Origin: Bacteroidia bacterium
GTDB taxonomy: Bacteria; Bacteroidota; Bacteroidia; JANWJV01
DNA length: 60,326 bases
Direction: 5' to 3'
Assembly (NCBI GenBank): GCA_025451785.1
Contig: JANWJV010000026.1
Location: 1 to 60,326 of the forward strand
Shown here: positions 32,952 through 41,900 of the stretch, one piece after another
Layout: each line of letters starts with the position of its first letter
Numbering within the stretch: the first letter of the stretch is position 1
The notes under the pieces: generated by a model
What the model was told of the DNA's origin: nothing
Seen by the model: only the letters and a program-made list of their open reading frames with translations
Database searches by the model: none
Translations under genes and position numbers: made by a program

Positions 32952-35573
32952 ATGAAAAGATTTTTCCTTCTCAACGTACTTGTTTTTTTCGCGCTTTTCG
33001 CCAGCTCACAGTGCCAGGTACCGATCACAGGCCAGGTAAACAATCCTTGTTTCGGTGACAGTAAAGGCACCGCGACCGCCAACGGCACCAGCGGAACTTC
33101 GCCTTACACTTATTCATGGAACAACGGGCAAACCAATGCTACCGCCACTGGTCTCAGCGCTGGTACGTATACCGTTACCCTTACCGATGCGGTTGCCTGC
33201 ACCAACACCAACACGGTGACCATAACGCAAAAGAGCGCGATCGTTATCCAAATACAGCAAACTAACCCCAGCTGCTTCGGCCTTTGCGATGGCACCGCAA
33301 CTGCTATTGTAACAGGCGGAACCTCTCCTTACCAGTACTACTGGGTACCTACGAACGATACAGGCGCAACGATCATTAACCTTTGTGATGTATCAAAGCA
33401 GGGTCCTTATATCCTTAACCTTGCCGATGCTAACGGATGTACGCCTCCTTCGCTGCCCGTGATCATCAACCAGCCTCCCGGGCTCGCGGCCAGCGTGGTT
33501 TCCAAGAATGTTTGCCAGGGACAGGCCAACGGCAATGCCTATGTGAACGTTACCGGCGGTACAGGTCTTTATACTTATTCATGGAACCCCAGCGGACAAA
33601 CCAGCAATAACGCTACCAACCTTACTGTAGGAACTTATACTGTAACAGTGACCGATGCCAAGGGATGTTCCATACAAAGAGTGGCGACCATAACACAGCC
33701 TCCCACGCTCAATGCAAGTACCAGCCAGGTAAACAACACCTGCAATGGAGGCATTACAGGCAGCGGCACTGTAAATGTTACAGGCGGAACACCTAACTAT
33801 CAATACCTCTGGTCGAGCAATCCCGCGCAGTTCACTTCCACAGCAACAGCGCTTGGCGCGGGAAGCTATACTGTTACTGTTACCGATGATAACGGTTGTA
33901 CGCTCACGCGAACTTTCAATATTACCGAACCGGCGCCGATGGCACACAATGCCAACATCACTACCGCCACATGTTTGGCTTGTGATGGGAAAGTAACTGT
34001 TTCAGCAACCGGCGGAGCTTCGCCCTATACTTACAGTTGGAGCGGCGGACAAACCACCACCGGCATTTCGGCGCTTTGTGCCGGCCTGTACTCGCTCACC
34101 ATCACTGATAATGGCGGCTGCAGCAAGTCGTTCGCCATTGCGGTAAACAACAACGGGGGAAGTACAACAGCCAATACCAGCCAAACCAATATTCAATGCG
34201 GAGGCAACTGCACAGGTACGGCAAGCATCACTCCCACGGGAGGAACAACGCCTTATACTTATTCATGGTCATCGGCCGGACAAACAACCGCAGCGGTGAG
34301 CGGAATTTGCGCGGGAGCACAAACCATTAAAGTGACCGACGCGGCGGGTTGTGTTAATTTCTATACTGTAACTATCACCGAGCCACCGGCCATTAGTCCA
34401 ACGGTAACGAAGAACGACATTACCTGCAATAACATGAACAATGGCTCGGTGAGCGTAGCTACCAGCGGAGGCATAGGAGCCTATACTTATTCCTGGAACC
34501 CGGGCGGAGCCACTACAGCTAACATTAATGGCCTGAGCGGAGGAAACTATACACTTACCATTACCGACGGTACAGGATGCACGGTAACAAGAACAGTGGG
34601 CATTATCAACCCAGCCCAGTTGATCTGCTCCACCACTCCAACCAATCCCACATGTAATGGCGCCAATAACGGAAGCGCATCATCGCTGGTAACCGGCGGT
34701 ACGCAGCCCTATACTTATTTCTGGTCGCCCAACGGCGGAACAGGTTCCACAGGCACTGGGCTTTCGGCGGGCAATTACACTGTTACTATTACCGATAAGA
34801 ACGGCTGTACCGTAACTAAGCTGACGACCATCAATCAACCGGCGGCGATCACTGCTTCTTTCAACACAACTCATATCCCCTGCTTTGGCGGTACCACAGG
34901 AAGCACTACAGCGAGCGCTGCCAGCGGTGTTGGCGCTTATACGTATTCCTGGATACCCGGCGGGCAAACGGGCACTTCGCGAGCAGGACTTTCGGCAGGC
35001 ACCTACAGCCTTTCGATCACCGATGGCAACGGATGCTCTACTACAGTATCGGTAACAATAAACGCTCCTGCTAAACTGGCCATCGCCTTTAACAAGACCG
35101 ATGCCGGCTGCGGAACATGCACCAATGGCAGTGCTGACGCTAACGTAAGCGGAGGTGTTAATCCGTATACCTATTCCTGGAGCAATGGCCAAACCACCTT
35201 CTCTGCCACCGGGCTAAGTGTGGGGCTCTATACCGTTTGTATAACCGACGCCAACAACTGCCAGTTTTGTGATACCATCCGTATCAAGAACGTACTCGAT
35301 GCTATTGCAGACTACAACGCTTCTGATATCGTGAAGATACATCCCAACCCCGCGAAGGACCATTTTGTGCTGGACATGGAATTCCCGGGCCCGGCGGGCA
35401 ATGTTACCATGAGCTTACTGAACATACTGGGTGAGCGCCTCTGGACCTCTGAAGAACATTTTGGAAGAACGCTGCACAAGAAGATCGATACATCCCCCTG
35501 GCCGCCCGGAACTTATTTTGTTGAGATACAAGCGAACAATCAGTTATACAGGAAAAAACTGGTCAAGCAATAA
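32952..35573 (+). CDS. T9SS type A surface protein with ten SprB repeats
   Basis: An 873-residue secreted protein with a signal peptide (MKRFFLLNVLVFFALFASSQ). Ten consecutive SprB repeats of about 64-72 residues fill almost the whole chain. Each carries a Cys pair (CNG...NGC) and the pattern PYTYSWSNGQTT..ATGLSAGTYTVT. The last 80 residues form a type A sorting domain (IHPNPAKDHFVLDMEFPGPA, then WPPGTYFVEIQ). SprB is the mobile gliding adhesin of Flavobacterium johnsoniae, where the repeat was named. Here the repeat is joined to a type A rather than type B C-terminus. First of three closely spaced genes (2-bp gap to the next). Confidence 0.88.
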   Translation: MKRFFLLNVLVFFALFASSQCQVPITGQVNNPCFGDSKGTATANGTSGTSPYTYSWNNGQTNATATGLSAGTYTVTLTDAVACTNTNTVTITQKSAIVIQIQQTNPSCFGLCDGTATAIVTGGTSPYQYYWVPTNDTGATIINLCDVSKQGPYILNLADANGCTPPSLPVIINQPPGLAASVVSKNVCQGQANGNAYVNVTGGTGLYTYSWNPSGQTSNNATNLTVGTYTVTVTDAKGCSIQRVATITQPPTLNASTSQVNNTCNGGITGSGTVNVTGGTPNYQYLWSSNPAQFTSTATALGAGSYTVTVTDDNGCTLTRTFNITEPAPMAHNANITTATCLACDGKVTVSATGGASPYTYSWSGGQTTTGISALCAGLYSLTITDNGGCSKSFAIAVNNNGGSTTANTSQTNIQCGGNCTGTASITPTGGTTPYTYSWSSAGQTTAAVSGICAGAQTIKVTDAAGCVNFYTVTITEPPAISPTVTKNDITCNNMNNGSVSVATSGGIGAYTYSWNPGGATTANINGLSGGNYTLTITDGTGCTVTRTVGIINPAQLICSTTPTNPTCNGANNGSASSLVTGGTQPYTYFWSPNGGTGSTGTGLSAGNYTVTITDKNGCTVTKLTTINQPAAITASFNTTHIPCFGGTTGSTTASAASGVGAYTYSWIPGGQTGTSRAGLSAGTYSLSITDGNGCSTTVSVTINAPAKLAIAFNKTDAGCGTCTNGSADANVSGGVNPYTYSWSNGQTTFSATGLSVGLYTVCITDANNCQFCDTIRIKNVLDAIADYNASDIVKIHPNPAKDHFVLDMEFPGPAGNVTMSLLNILGERLWTSEEHFGRTLHKKIDTSPWPPGTYFVEIQANNQLYRKKLVKQ

Positions 35574-35575
35574 AC

Positions 35576-36868
35576 ATGAAAAAACTATTCCTTATGCTGC
35601 TTCTTGCAAGCAGCTCCCTTTACGCACAAACCTGGCAGTCGCTCAATACGGGCATGAACAACTTTACCGAGGCGCTGCTGGCCGATACGAACAATAATAC
35701 CCTTTACGCGGGCGGTGTTTTCGTAACAGCCGGAGGAACTACCGTGAATTACATTGGTAAATGGAACGGCAGTGCCTGGTCGGCGCTCGGAACCGGTATA
35801 TCGGGCAATGAGGTAAGCGCTATGTGCATGCACAATGGCGAACTGTATGTTGGCGGCGATTTTACACTAGCCGGAGGAAATTCGGTAAGCCATCTTGCTA
35901 AATGGACCGGCAGCGCCTGGGTTGATATAGGCGGAGGTCTTGGCGCACCGGTAAAGGCCCTGGCCTCTTACAACGGCGACCTGTATGTTGGCGGCGACTT
36001 CACTCTGGCGGGCTCCACTATTGTAGCCTACATCGCCAAATGGAACGGAAGCACCTGGTCGAACGTAGGCACTGGTATGAACGCGGGAGTAAAGTGTCTT
36101 ACAGTGATCAACGGCGAACTGTATGCCGGAGGCAACTTTTCCGTTGCTGGAGGCAATACCGCCAACTGCATCGCGAAATGGAACGGCACCACCTGGTCGA
36201 TCTTCGGCACAGGTATGGGAGGATCTTCCACGGTTGTTTACGCCATCGCTTCTTACAATAGCGACATCTACGCTACCGGTAATTTCACAACCGCCGGAGG
36301 AAACACCGCCAATTACATTGCCAAATGGAACGGCAGCACCTGGAGCGCTGTTGGCACCGGGTTCAACAGCAGGGGTTATGCCTTCACGGTTTATAAAGGA
36401 GAATTGTTTGTAGGCGGTACTTTTTCGAACGCGGGAGGAAACCTTGCCGCCAATATCGCGAAATGGAACGGCAGCACCTGGAACACCAGCGCGTTCGGCT
36501 CCGGCATGAACAACGTTGTGTACGCGCTTGCCACCGGCAAGTGGCAGATATTCGCGGGCGGGATGTTCACCACCGCGGGTGGAGTTACCGTGAACCGCAC
36601 CGCGCAATTCGGCACCTTTACGGGAATGAAGCAGAATACCATTAGCAACATCTCTGTGTATCCTAATCCTTCTTCTGACAAGATCACGATCGACGCAGGA
36701 ACCGCTTCAGAAGCTACAATCACTGACGCTTCGGGCAAGGTTATGTTTACAGGACATATTGATAACGAGCAAAATATTGACACCCGCCATTTTGCAGCCG
36801 GGCTTTATTTCGTAACACTCAGAACTGGTTCAACAACACAACACATTCAAATAATCATTAATCACTAA
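35576..36868 (+). CDS. T9SS type A protein with a seven-repeat propeller
   Basis: A 430-residue secreted protein with a signal peptide (MKKLFLMLLLASSSLYAQ). Seven repeats of about 43-45 residues carry the pattern GELYVGGDFTLAGGN...IAKWNGSTWS, like the Kelch/galactose-oxidase-type or delta-60-type repeats of Bacteroidota. Seven blades would close a complete beta-propeller. The C-terminal 75 residues form a type A sorting domain (ISVYPNPSSDKITIDAG, AAGLYFVTLRTG). No catalytic residues are evident. It lies 2 bp after the SprB-repeat gene and 10 bp before the next, so the three are one operon. Confidence 0.85.
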   Translation: MKKLFLMLLLASSSLYAQTWQSLNTGMNNFTEALLADTNNNTLYAGGVFVTAGGTTVNYIGKWNGSAWSALGTGISGNEVSAMCMHNGELYVGGDFTLAGGNSVSHLAKWTGSAWVDIGGGLGAPVKALASYNGDLYVGGDFTLAGSTIVAYIAKWNGSTWSNVGTGMNAGVKCLTVINGELYAGGNFSVAGGNTANCIAKWNGTTWSIFGTGMGGSSTVVYAIASYNSDIYATGNFTTAGGNTANYIAKWNGSTWSAVGTGFNSRGYAFTVYKGELFVGGTFSNAGGNLAANIAKWNGSTWNTSAFGSGMNNVVYALATGKWQIFAGGMFTTAGGVTVNRTAQFGTFTGMKQNTISNISVYPNPSSDKITIDAGTASEATITDASGKVMFTGHIDNEQNIDTRHFAAGLYFVTLRTGSTTQHIQIIINH

Positions 36869-36878
36869 TCATTAAAAA

Positions 36879-37877
36879 ATGAAAAAACTCTACTCCCTTC
36901 TTCTCGCCTGCACTATTTCTGTTTCAGTTTTCGGACAGTCGCAAATGTGCCAGGTACAGGTCACTGCCAACTCCACCGGCAACAAGTGCAACGGACAATG
37001 CAACGGCACCGCCACTGCTTTTCCTATTGGCACAGGCTCTTATGCGTATAGTTGGTCCAGCGGCGCCACTGTACAAACCGCAAGCGGGCTTTGCGCTGGT
37101 ACTTATACCGTAACTGTGACCGATAACGGCAACGGCAGCACCTGCACAGGCACCGTTACCATTACTCAACCGGCCCAACTCGTAGCTGCGCTCAGCGGCA
37201 ACACTGTGAGTGTATCCTGCTCTGGAAAGTGTGATGCGGTGGCTACCATTATTGCTTCAGGCGGAACCCCAGCCTATACCTACTCCTGGATCCCTACCGG
37301 TGCCACCACTCAAAGTGTAAGCGGTCTTTGTTCAGTTCCTTACCAGTGTAACGTTACCGATGCCAATGGCTGCAAAACATCGGTGACCGTGATACCCACT
37401 TCGCCTCCCGTGCTCACCTGCACTACCACCGGTGGAGCCGGAACAGCTACAGCCAATCCCAGCGGCGGCACTCCTCCCTATACTTATTCATGGAACCCAA
37501 CCGGACAAGCTACTCAAACCGCTACCGGCCTTACTCCCGGTACTTATACTGTAACAATTACCGATAAGAACGGTTGCACAAGAACAGCTACCGCTAATGT
37601 GACCAGTACAGGTATTGCGAAGAACATTTCAAATAACAACATCAGTGTTTATCCTAACCCGGCGTCTTCCATCATTACCATAAAGGGAGTGCCCAGCGGA
37701 AGCGCGTTCACTATCTCTATCACGAACATTCTTGGCCAAGTGTTATTTGATGACAGGAATTTGACGGCGAAAGGCAGCGAGAAGCAATTGGATGTCACCT
37801 CTTTGCCGGCGGGCGTTTACATGATCTCGATTAGCAGTGCCGAAGGCACCTTTACACACCGCTTTTTAAAGAATTAA
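36879..37877 (+). CDS. T9SS type A protein with three SprB repeats
   Basis: A 332-residue secreted protein with a signal peptide ([20 protein letters not shown]), three SprB repeats (about 25-240) and a type A sorting domain ([29 protein letters not shown]). The repeats are close relatives of those in the 32952-35573 gene. This looks like a short paralogue made by repeat loss or partial duplication. It is the last gene of the three-gene operon. A hairpin follows at 37926-37957. Confidence 0.86.
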   Translation: MKKLYSLLLACTISVSVFGQSQMCQVQVTANSTGNKCNGQCNGTATAFPIGTGSYAYSWSSGATVQTASGLCAGTYTVTVTDNGNGSTCTGTVTITQPAQLVAALSGNTVSVSCSGKCDAVATIIASGGTPAYTYSWIPTGATTQSVSGLCSVPYQCNVTDANGCKTSVTVIPTSPPVLTCTTTGGAGTATANPSGGTPPYTYSWNPTGQATQTATGLTPGTYTVTITDKNGCTRTATANVTSTGIAKNISNNNISVYPNPASSIITIKGVPSGSAFTISITNILGQVLFDDRNLTAKGSEKQLDVTSLPAGVYMISISSAEGTFTHRFLKN

Positions 37878-37925
37878 GCATTCTTTTCCCCAAAGGGTCA
37901 CCACTCTTCCATTTACCCCATTCAC

Positions 37926-37957
37926 AACGCGCCGGAGCGTACACACTTCGGCGCGTT
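37926..37957 (+). terminator. GC-rich hairpin after the SprB operon
   Basis: AACGCGCCGGAG (37926-37937) pairs with CTTCGGCGCGTT (37946-37957) with one G-U pair and an 8-base loop. It lies 49 bp after the stop. Only a weak T-run (GTTTG) follows, so termination is likely but not certain. The 21-bp array begins at its right edge. Confidence 0.55.
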
Positions 37958-38354
37958 GTTTGACACCCTTAGCCAATTCCTCATCAGGTTCAGCCCCTTG
38001 TTGCCTGCGTTTGATCCATGTTGGTCCTACTTCAGCCCCTTGTTGCCTAACTTCGGTGCGTTGTTGCCTGTGTTTGATCCATGTTGGTCCTACTTCAGCC
38101 CGTTGTTGCCTAACTTCGTTGCGTTCCTGTCCAACACCCAGTCAAGTGCCAAGGCCTTTTCCGCGTTGTTGGCCTCCTTTGAGGCAAAGTGAATGCGGTT
38201 TGCATCGTCGTTGCCATCCCTCGCGGCGTTACTGTCCAACACCCAGTCAAGTACCAAGACCTTTTCTGCGTTGTTGGCCTCCTTTGAGGCAAAGTGAATG
38301 CGGTTTGCATCGTCGTTGCCATCCTCCGCGGCGTTTCTGTCACCCCATTATCTA
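37956..38354 (+). repeat. 21-bp-periodic minisatellite with two higher-order duplications
   Basis: About 19 consecutive 21-base units fill most of the 569-bp gap between the SprB operon and the NlpC gene. Units typically open TTGTTGCC or TTxCTGTCC. Two levels of duplication are seen: a 63-bp block (3 units) at 37998-38060 repeated at 38061-38123, and a 105-bp block (5 units) at 38124-38228 repeated at 38229-38333. In the plus frame the units encode heptapeptides such as LLPAFDP, CWSYFSP, LLPNFGA and LLASFEA. That frame is open at 37956-38192 (TTG start), 38193-38297 and 38298-38393, each stop being followed at once by ATG (TGAATG). Whether it is translated is unknown. Confidence 0.75.
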
Positions 38355-38421
38355 TTACTTCTTAAAAGACCCTTGTTCATAAGATCCCGGTAGGGGTTCG
38401 AAAACCGGCTTTTCCCTGGCC

Positions 38422-38429
38422 TAACTTTG
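38422..38429 (+). promoter_or_regulatory. Putative -7 box for the NlpC/P60 gene
   Basis: TAACTTTG is a full TAnnTTTG match ending 17 bp before the ATG at 38447. Confidence 0.5.
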
Positions 38430-38446
38430 GTTTTCATTTCACAAAA

Positions 38447-38986
38447 ATGAGAACCAGAGCTTATCTTTTTCTGTTCCTCTTAGCTTCCACGGGCCTTTGG
38501 TCATGCCGCAGCAATAAAGGCATTGAGAGCGATCTCAGCGCAAAGGCCGGTTCTGCAAAGGCGGTAAAAGCCAAATACGCCAAAGCCCTGGGTGTAAACG
38601 AAAAGGATATACAGAACCTTAAGCTCTACTCTTTTATCGACGATTGGTACGGTGTTCCCTACAAATACGCGGGCCAGAACAAGAGCGGCATCGACTGTTC
38701 GGGTTTCGCCGGCGCGCTTTACAGGGATGTGTACAACAGGAAGATCGGCGGACCGGCCTCCTCCATTTACCTTCAGTGCAGGGCCGTATCGCAGAACGAC
38801 CTTCGCGAAGGCGACCTGGTGTTCTTCGCCATCGGCACCGAAAAGATATCACATGTGGGCGTTTACCTTCAGAACAATAAGTTCGTTCATGCCAGCACTA
38901 AAAAGGGGGTGATGATCAACGACCTTAACGAGGCCTATTACAAAAAGTATTTCTACAAGGGAGGAAGGCTGAAGATACTTACCTGA
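38447..38986 (+). CDS. NlpC/P60 (C40) peptidoglycan hydrolase lipoprotein
   Basis: A 179-residue lipoprotein with a type II signal ending LWSC (lipidated Cys20). The C-terminal NlpC/P60 domain has catalytic Cys84 (GIDCSGFAGALYR), His136 (ISHVGVYL) and a third polar residue near His148 (KFVHAS). These enzymes cut the D-Glu-meso-Dap bond of murein stem peptides in the periplasm. The length is normal for the single-domain Spr/MepS-like type. Its last 8 bases overlap the end of the convergent giant adhesin gene. Confidence 0.92.
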   Translation: MRTRAYLFLFLLASTGLWSCRSNKGIESDLSAKAGSAKAVKAKYAKALGVNEKDIQNLKLYSFIDDWYGVPYKYAGQNKSGIDCSGFAGALYRDVYNRKIGGPASSIYLQCRAVSQNDLREGDLVFFAIGTEKISHVGVYLQNNKFVHASTKKGVMINDLNEAYYKKYFYKGGRLKILT

Positions 38987-41900
38987 TCAGGGTCACGTTG
39001 CCCTTCCGTTTCACCACCGTACCGTCGTTCATGAATACTTCAAGCACGTACACAAATACGTCTGTGTTCATGGGCTTGCCCCTCTTGCGGCCATCCCATC
39101 CAAAGGAAAGGTCCTTTGTTTCAAACACTTTCTCACCCCAGCGGTCGTACACCGAAAGCGTATAAGCCTCCATGCAATTGTTGGGCACCAGGTTGAACTG
39201 GTCGTTCTTCACATCGCCATTGGGCGAGAATACGTTGGGCACAAACACCTCGGCGCAAATGATATCGATGAACACTGTAACGGTCACCGTATCTGAATCA
39301 GTACAGCCGTTGATGTCAGTAACAATAAGCGTGTATGTTGTAGTTACCGAAGGAGTAGCCGTGGGATTCTGACAATTGCTACAGCTCAGACCTGTAGAGG
39401 GATTCCATGTATAAGTTCCTCCCCCGTTGCCGTTCAGGATCGTGCTCGATCCCTGGCTAATGGTAACAGCGCTTCCGGCACTTGCCGTGGGGCCTCCGTT
39501 CTGACCTACATTTACTTGAGCCGTTTGCGTACAGCCGTTGTTATCTGTTACTGTAAGAGTATAATTTCCTACGCTTAAGCCTGTGATGGAACTGTTTGTT
39601 CCTCCGTTGGACCATGCGTAAGTAAATGCACCGGTTCCTCCAGAAGCCGTTACAGAGGCACTTCCATCATTAGCTCCGCAATTCGCGCTTACACTGCTGG
39701 TTGCCGCGCCAAGCGCTGCAGGCTGCGCAATGCCAACGGTTTGAATGCTCTGGCAGCCCATACTGTCGGTCACAGTAAGCGTATACGTTCCCGCAATAAG
39801 GCCGTTCGCGGAGGAGTTAGTTCCCGCACCGCCCGACCATGAATAAGTGTAAGCACCGGTACCACCCGCTGCCGACATACTTGCAGAACCATTGGACCCT
39901 CCATTACAAAGCACTCCGATGTTAGAAGTTAGCGTAAGCGCAGGCGCGTTGTTATTGCTTATTGTGGCGTTGGCTGTTTGAGTACAACCATTAGCGTCGG
40001 TAACGGTAATATTATAAATGCCTGAACTGAGCCCCGTGGCTGTTTGCGTTGTTTGTCCACCTGACCATAAGTAAGTGAATGCACCGGTTCCCCCGCTGGC
40101 GGTTACTGACGCAGTTCCTGTAGAACCACTACAGTTCGAATTGGTGCTGCCAGTATTAGCAGCGATCGCAGTTGGCTGAGTGATGTTCACCGTTTGTGTT
40201 GACTGACAGTTATTGGCATCGGTTACTGTTACGGTATATGTTCCCGCGCTAAGACCTGTTGCATTTGCTGTAGCCTGCCCGTTATTCCAGCTAAAAGTAT
40301 AGGGACTTGTACCACCTGTAATGCTTGCGGTAGCGCTTCCATTGGCACTTCCGCTGCAACTAGCGTTGGCTGTGGCAGTAGCAGTGGCAGTTCCACCGCT
40401 GCTGCTGTTAACCGCAACTGTTGCAGTTCTTACACAGCTGTTTCCGTCTGTCACAGTAATGGTATAAGTGCCTGCGCTCAAGCCAGTGGCTGTTGCAGTT
40501 GTTTGTCCTCCTGTGGCCCATGAATAGGTAAAGGCTCCTGTTCCACCTGAGGCAGTAACGGAAGCAGTTCCATTCGACGCGCTGCAGCTTGCGCTGCTGC
40601 TGCCTACTGCTGCTGCAACTGCAGTGGGCTGCGTAATACTAACCGTTTGCGTCCCCTGGCAACCATTGGCATCCGTAACAGTGACCGTATACGTTCCGGC
40701 GCTAAGGCCATTGGCAGTGGCGGCATTTCCTCCACTTGGCGACCATGAATAAGTATAAGGTGAAGTACCATTACCGGCCGAAACGGTTGCTGTTCCGGTA
40801 GAAGCTCCGTTACAAAGTATATTTCCGCTGGCTGTAATGCTTGCGCTGGGCCCGTTACTGTTCGAAATACTTATCGCCGATGTTCTTGTACATCCGCTGC
40901 CATCAGTTACTGTAAGCGTGTAGCTTCCGGCCGAAAGTCCCGTAGCAATAGCGGTGGTCTTTCCCGAAGGGCTCCACAAATAAGTATACGTACCGGTTCC
41001 GCCCGAAGCGGTAGAGCTTGCCGTACCGTTGGAAGATCCGCAGGTGGCGTTGGTGCTCGAAAGCGCCAGGTTGGGTGTAGGATTGACTGTAACACCTGTC
41101 GTAGCGGTATTGGTACAGCCGTTCACTGCTGTTGCTATTACAGTATAAGTGGTATTGGTGCTTGGGCTTACGGTAATGGCCGCTGTTGTGGAACCTGTGT
41201 TCCATGAATAGGTATTTCCACCATTAGCGGTAAGCGTAGTACTGCTGCCGTTACAAATAACAATGGTTCCGGTAATGCCTGGTGTAGGTTTGGGATTTAC
41301 GGTAACACCCACCGTCGCCGAGTTTGTACATCCATTGGTGGTTGCAGTTACTGTATAGGTAGTGCCGGTAGTTGGGCTCACCGTAATTGCGGCGGTGGTA
41401 GCACCTGTGTTCCACGAATAGGTCGTTCCACCGTTAGCAGTAAGTGTTGTACTGCTTCCATTGCAAATAACGATCGTGCCCGTTATGTTCGGGTTGGGTT
41501 TGGGATTTACTGTTACGCCAACAGTGGCCGTATTGGAGCATCCGCTACTTGTTGCGGTAACCGTATACGTTGTGGCAGTTGTGGGGCTCACAGTGATCGC
41601 CGCCGTAGTAGCGCCTGTATTCCATGAATAGGTTGTTCCACCATTCGCGGTAAGCGTCGTACTATTTCCGCTGCAGATAACGATCGTGCCGGTTATATTG
41701 GGATTAGGCACAGGGTTAACCGTGACACCCGTAGTAGCCGTGTTCGTACATCCATTGGTGGTTGCCGTTACCGTATAGGTGGTTCCGGTAGTTGGGCTCA
41801 CCGTAATAGCGGCGGTAGTGGCGCCGGTATTCCATGAATAAGTTGTTCCTCCATTCGCGGTAAGCGTTGTACTGCTGCCATTACAAATAACGATCGTACC

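Noticed and set aside
38110-38343. Minus-strand ORF with a 35-residue tandem repeat in the 21-bp array
   Set aside because: Any frame open across a 105-bp duplication will repeat. The plus-frame heptads show more regular residue spacing, and neither frame is proven coding.
37956-38354. CRISPR array
   Set aside because: Units are contiguous with no unique spacers, the period is 21 bp, and no cas gene is present.
38384-38410. tRNA-like T-loop (GGTTCGAAAACC) after the 21-bp array
   Set aside because: No acceptor stem, D-arm or anticodon arm can be formed upstream and the stem is imperfect; it is not a tRNA and there is no integrase beside it to support an att site.
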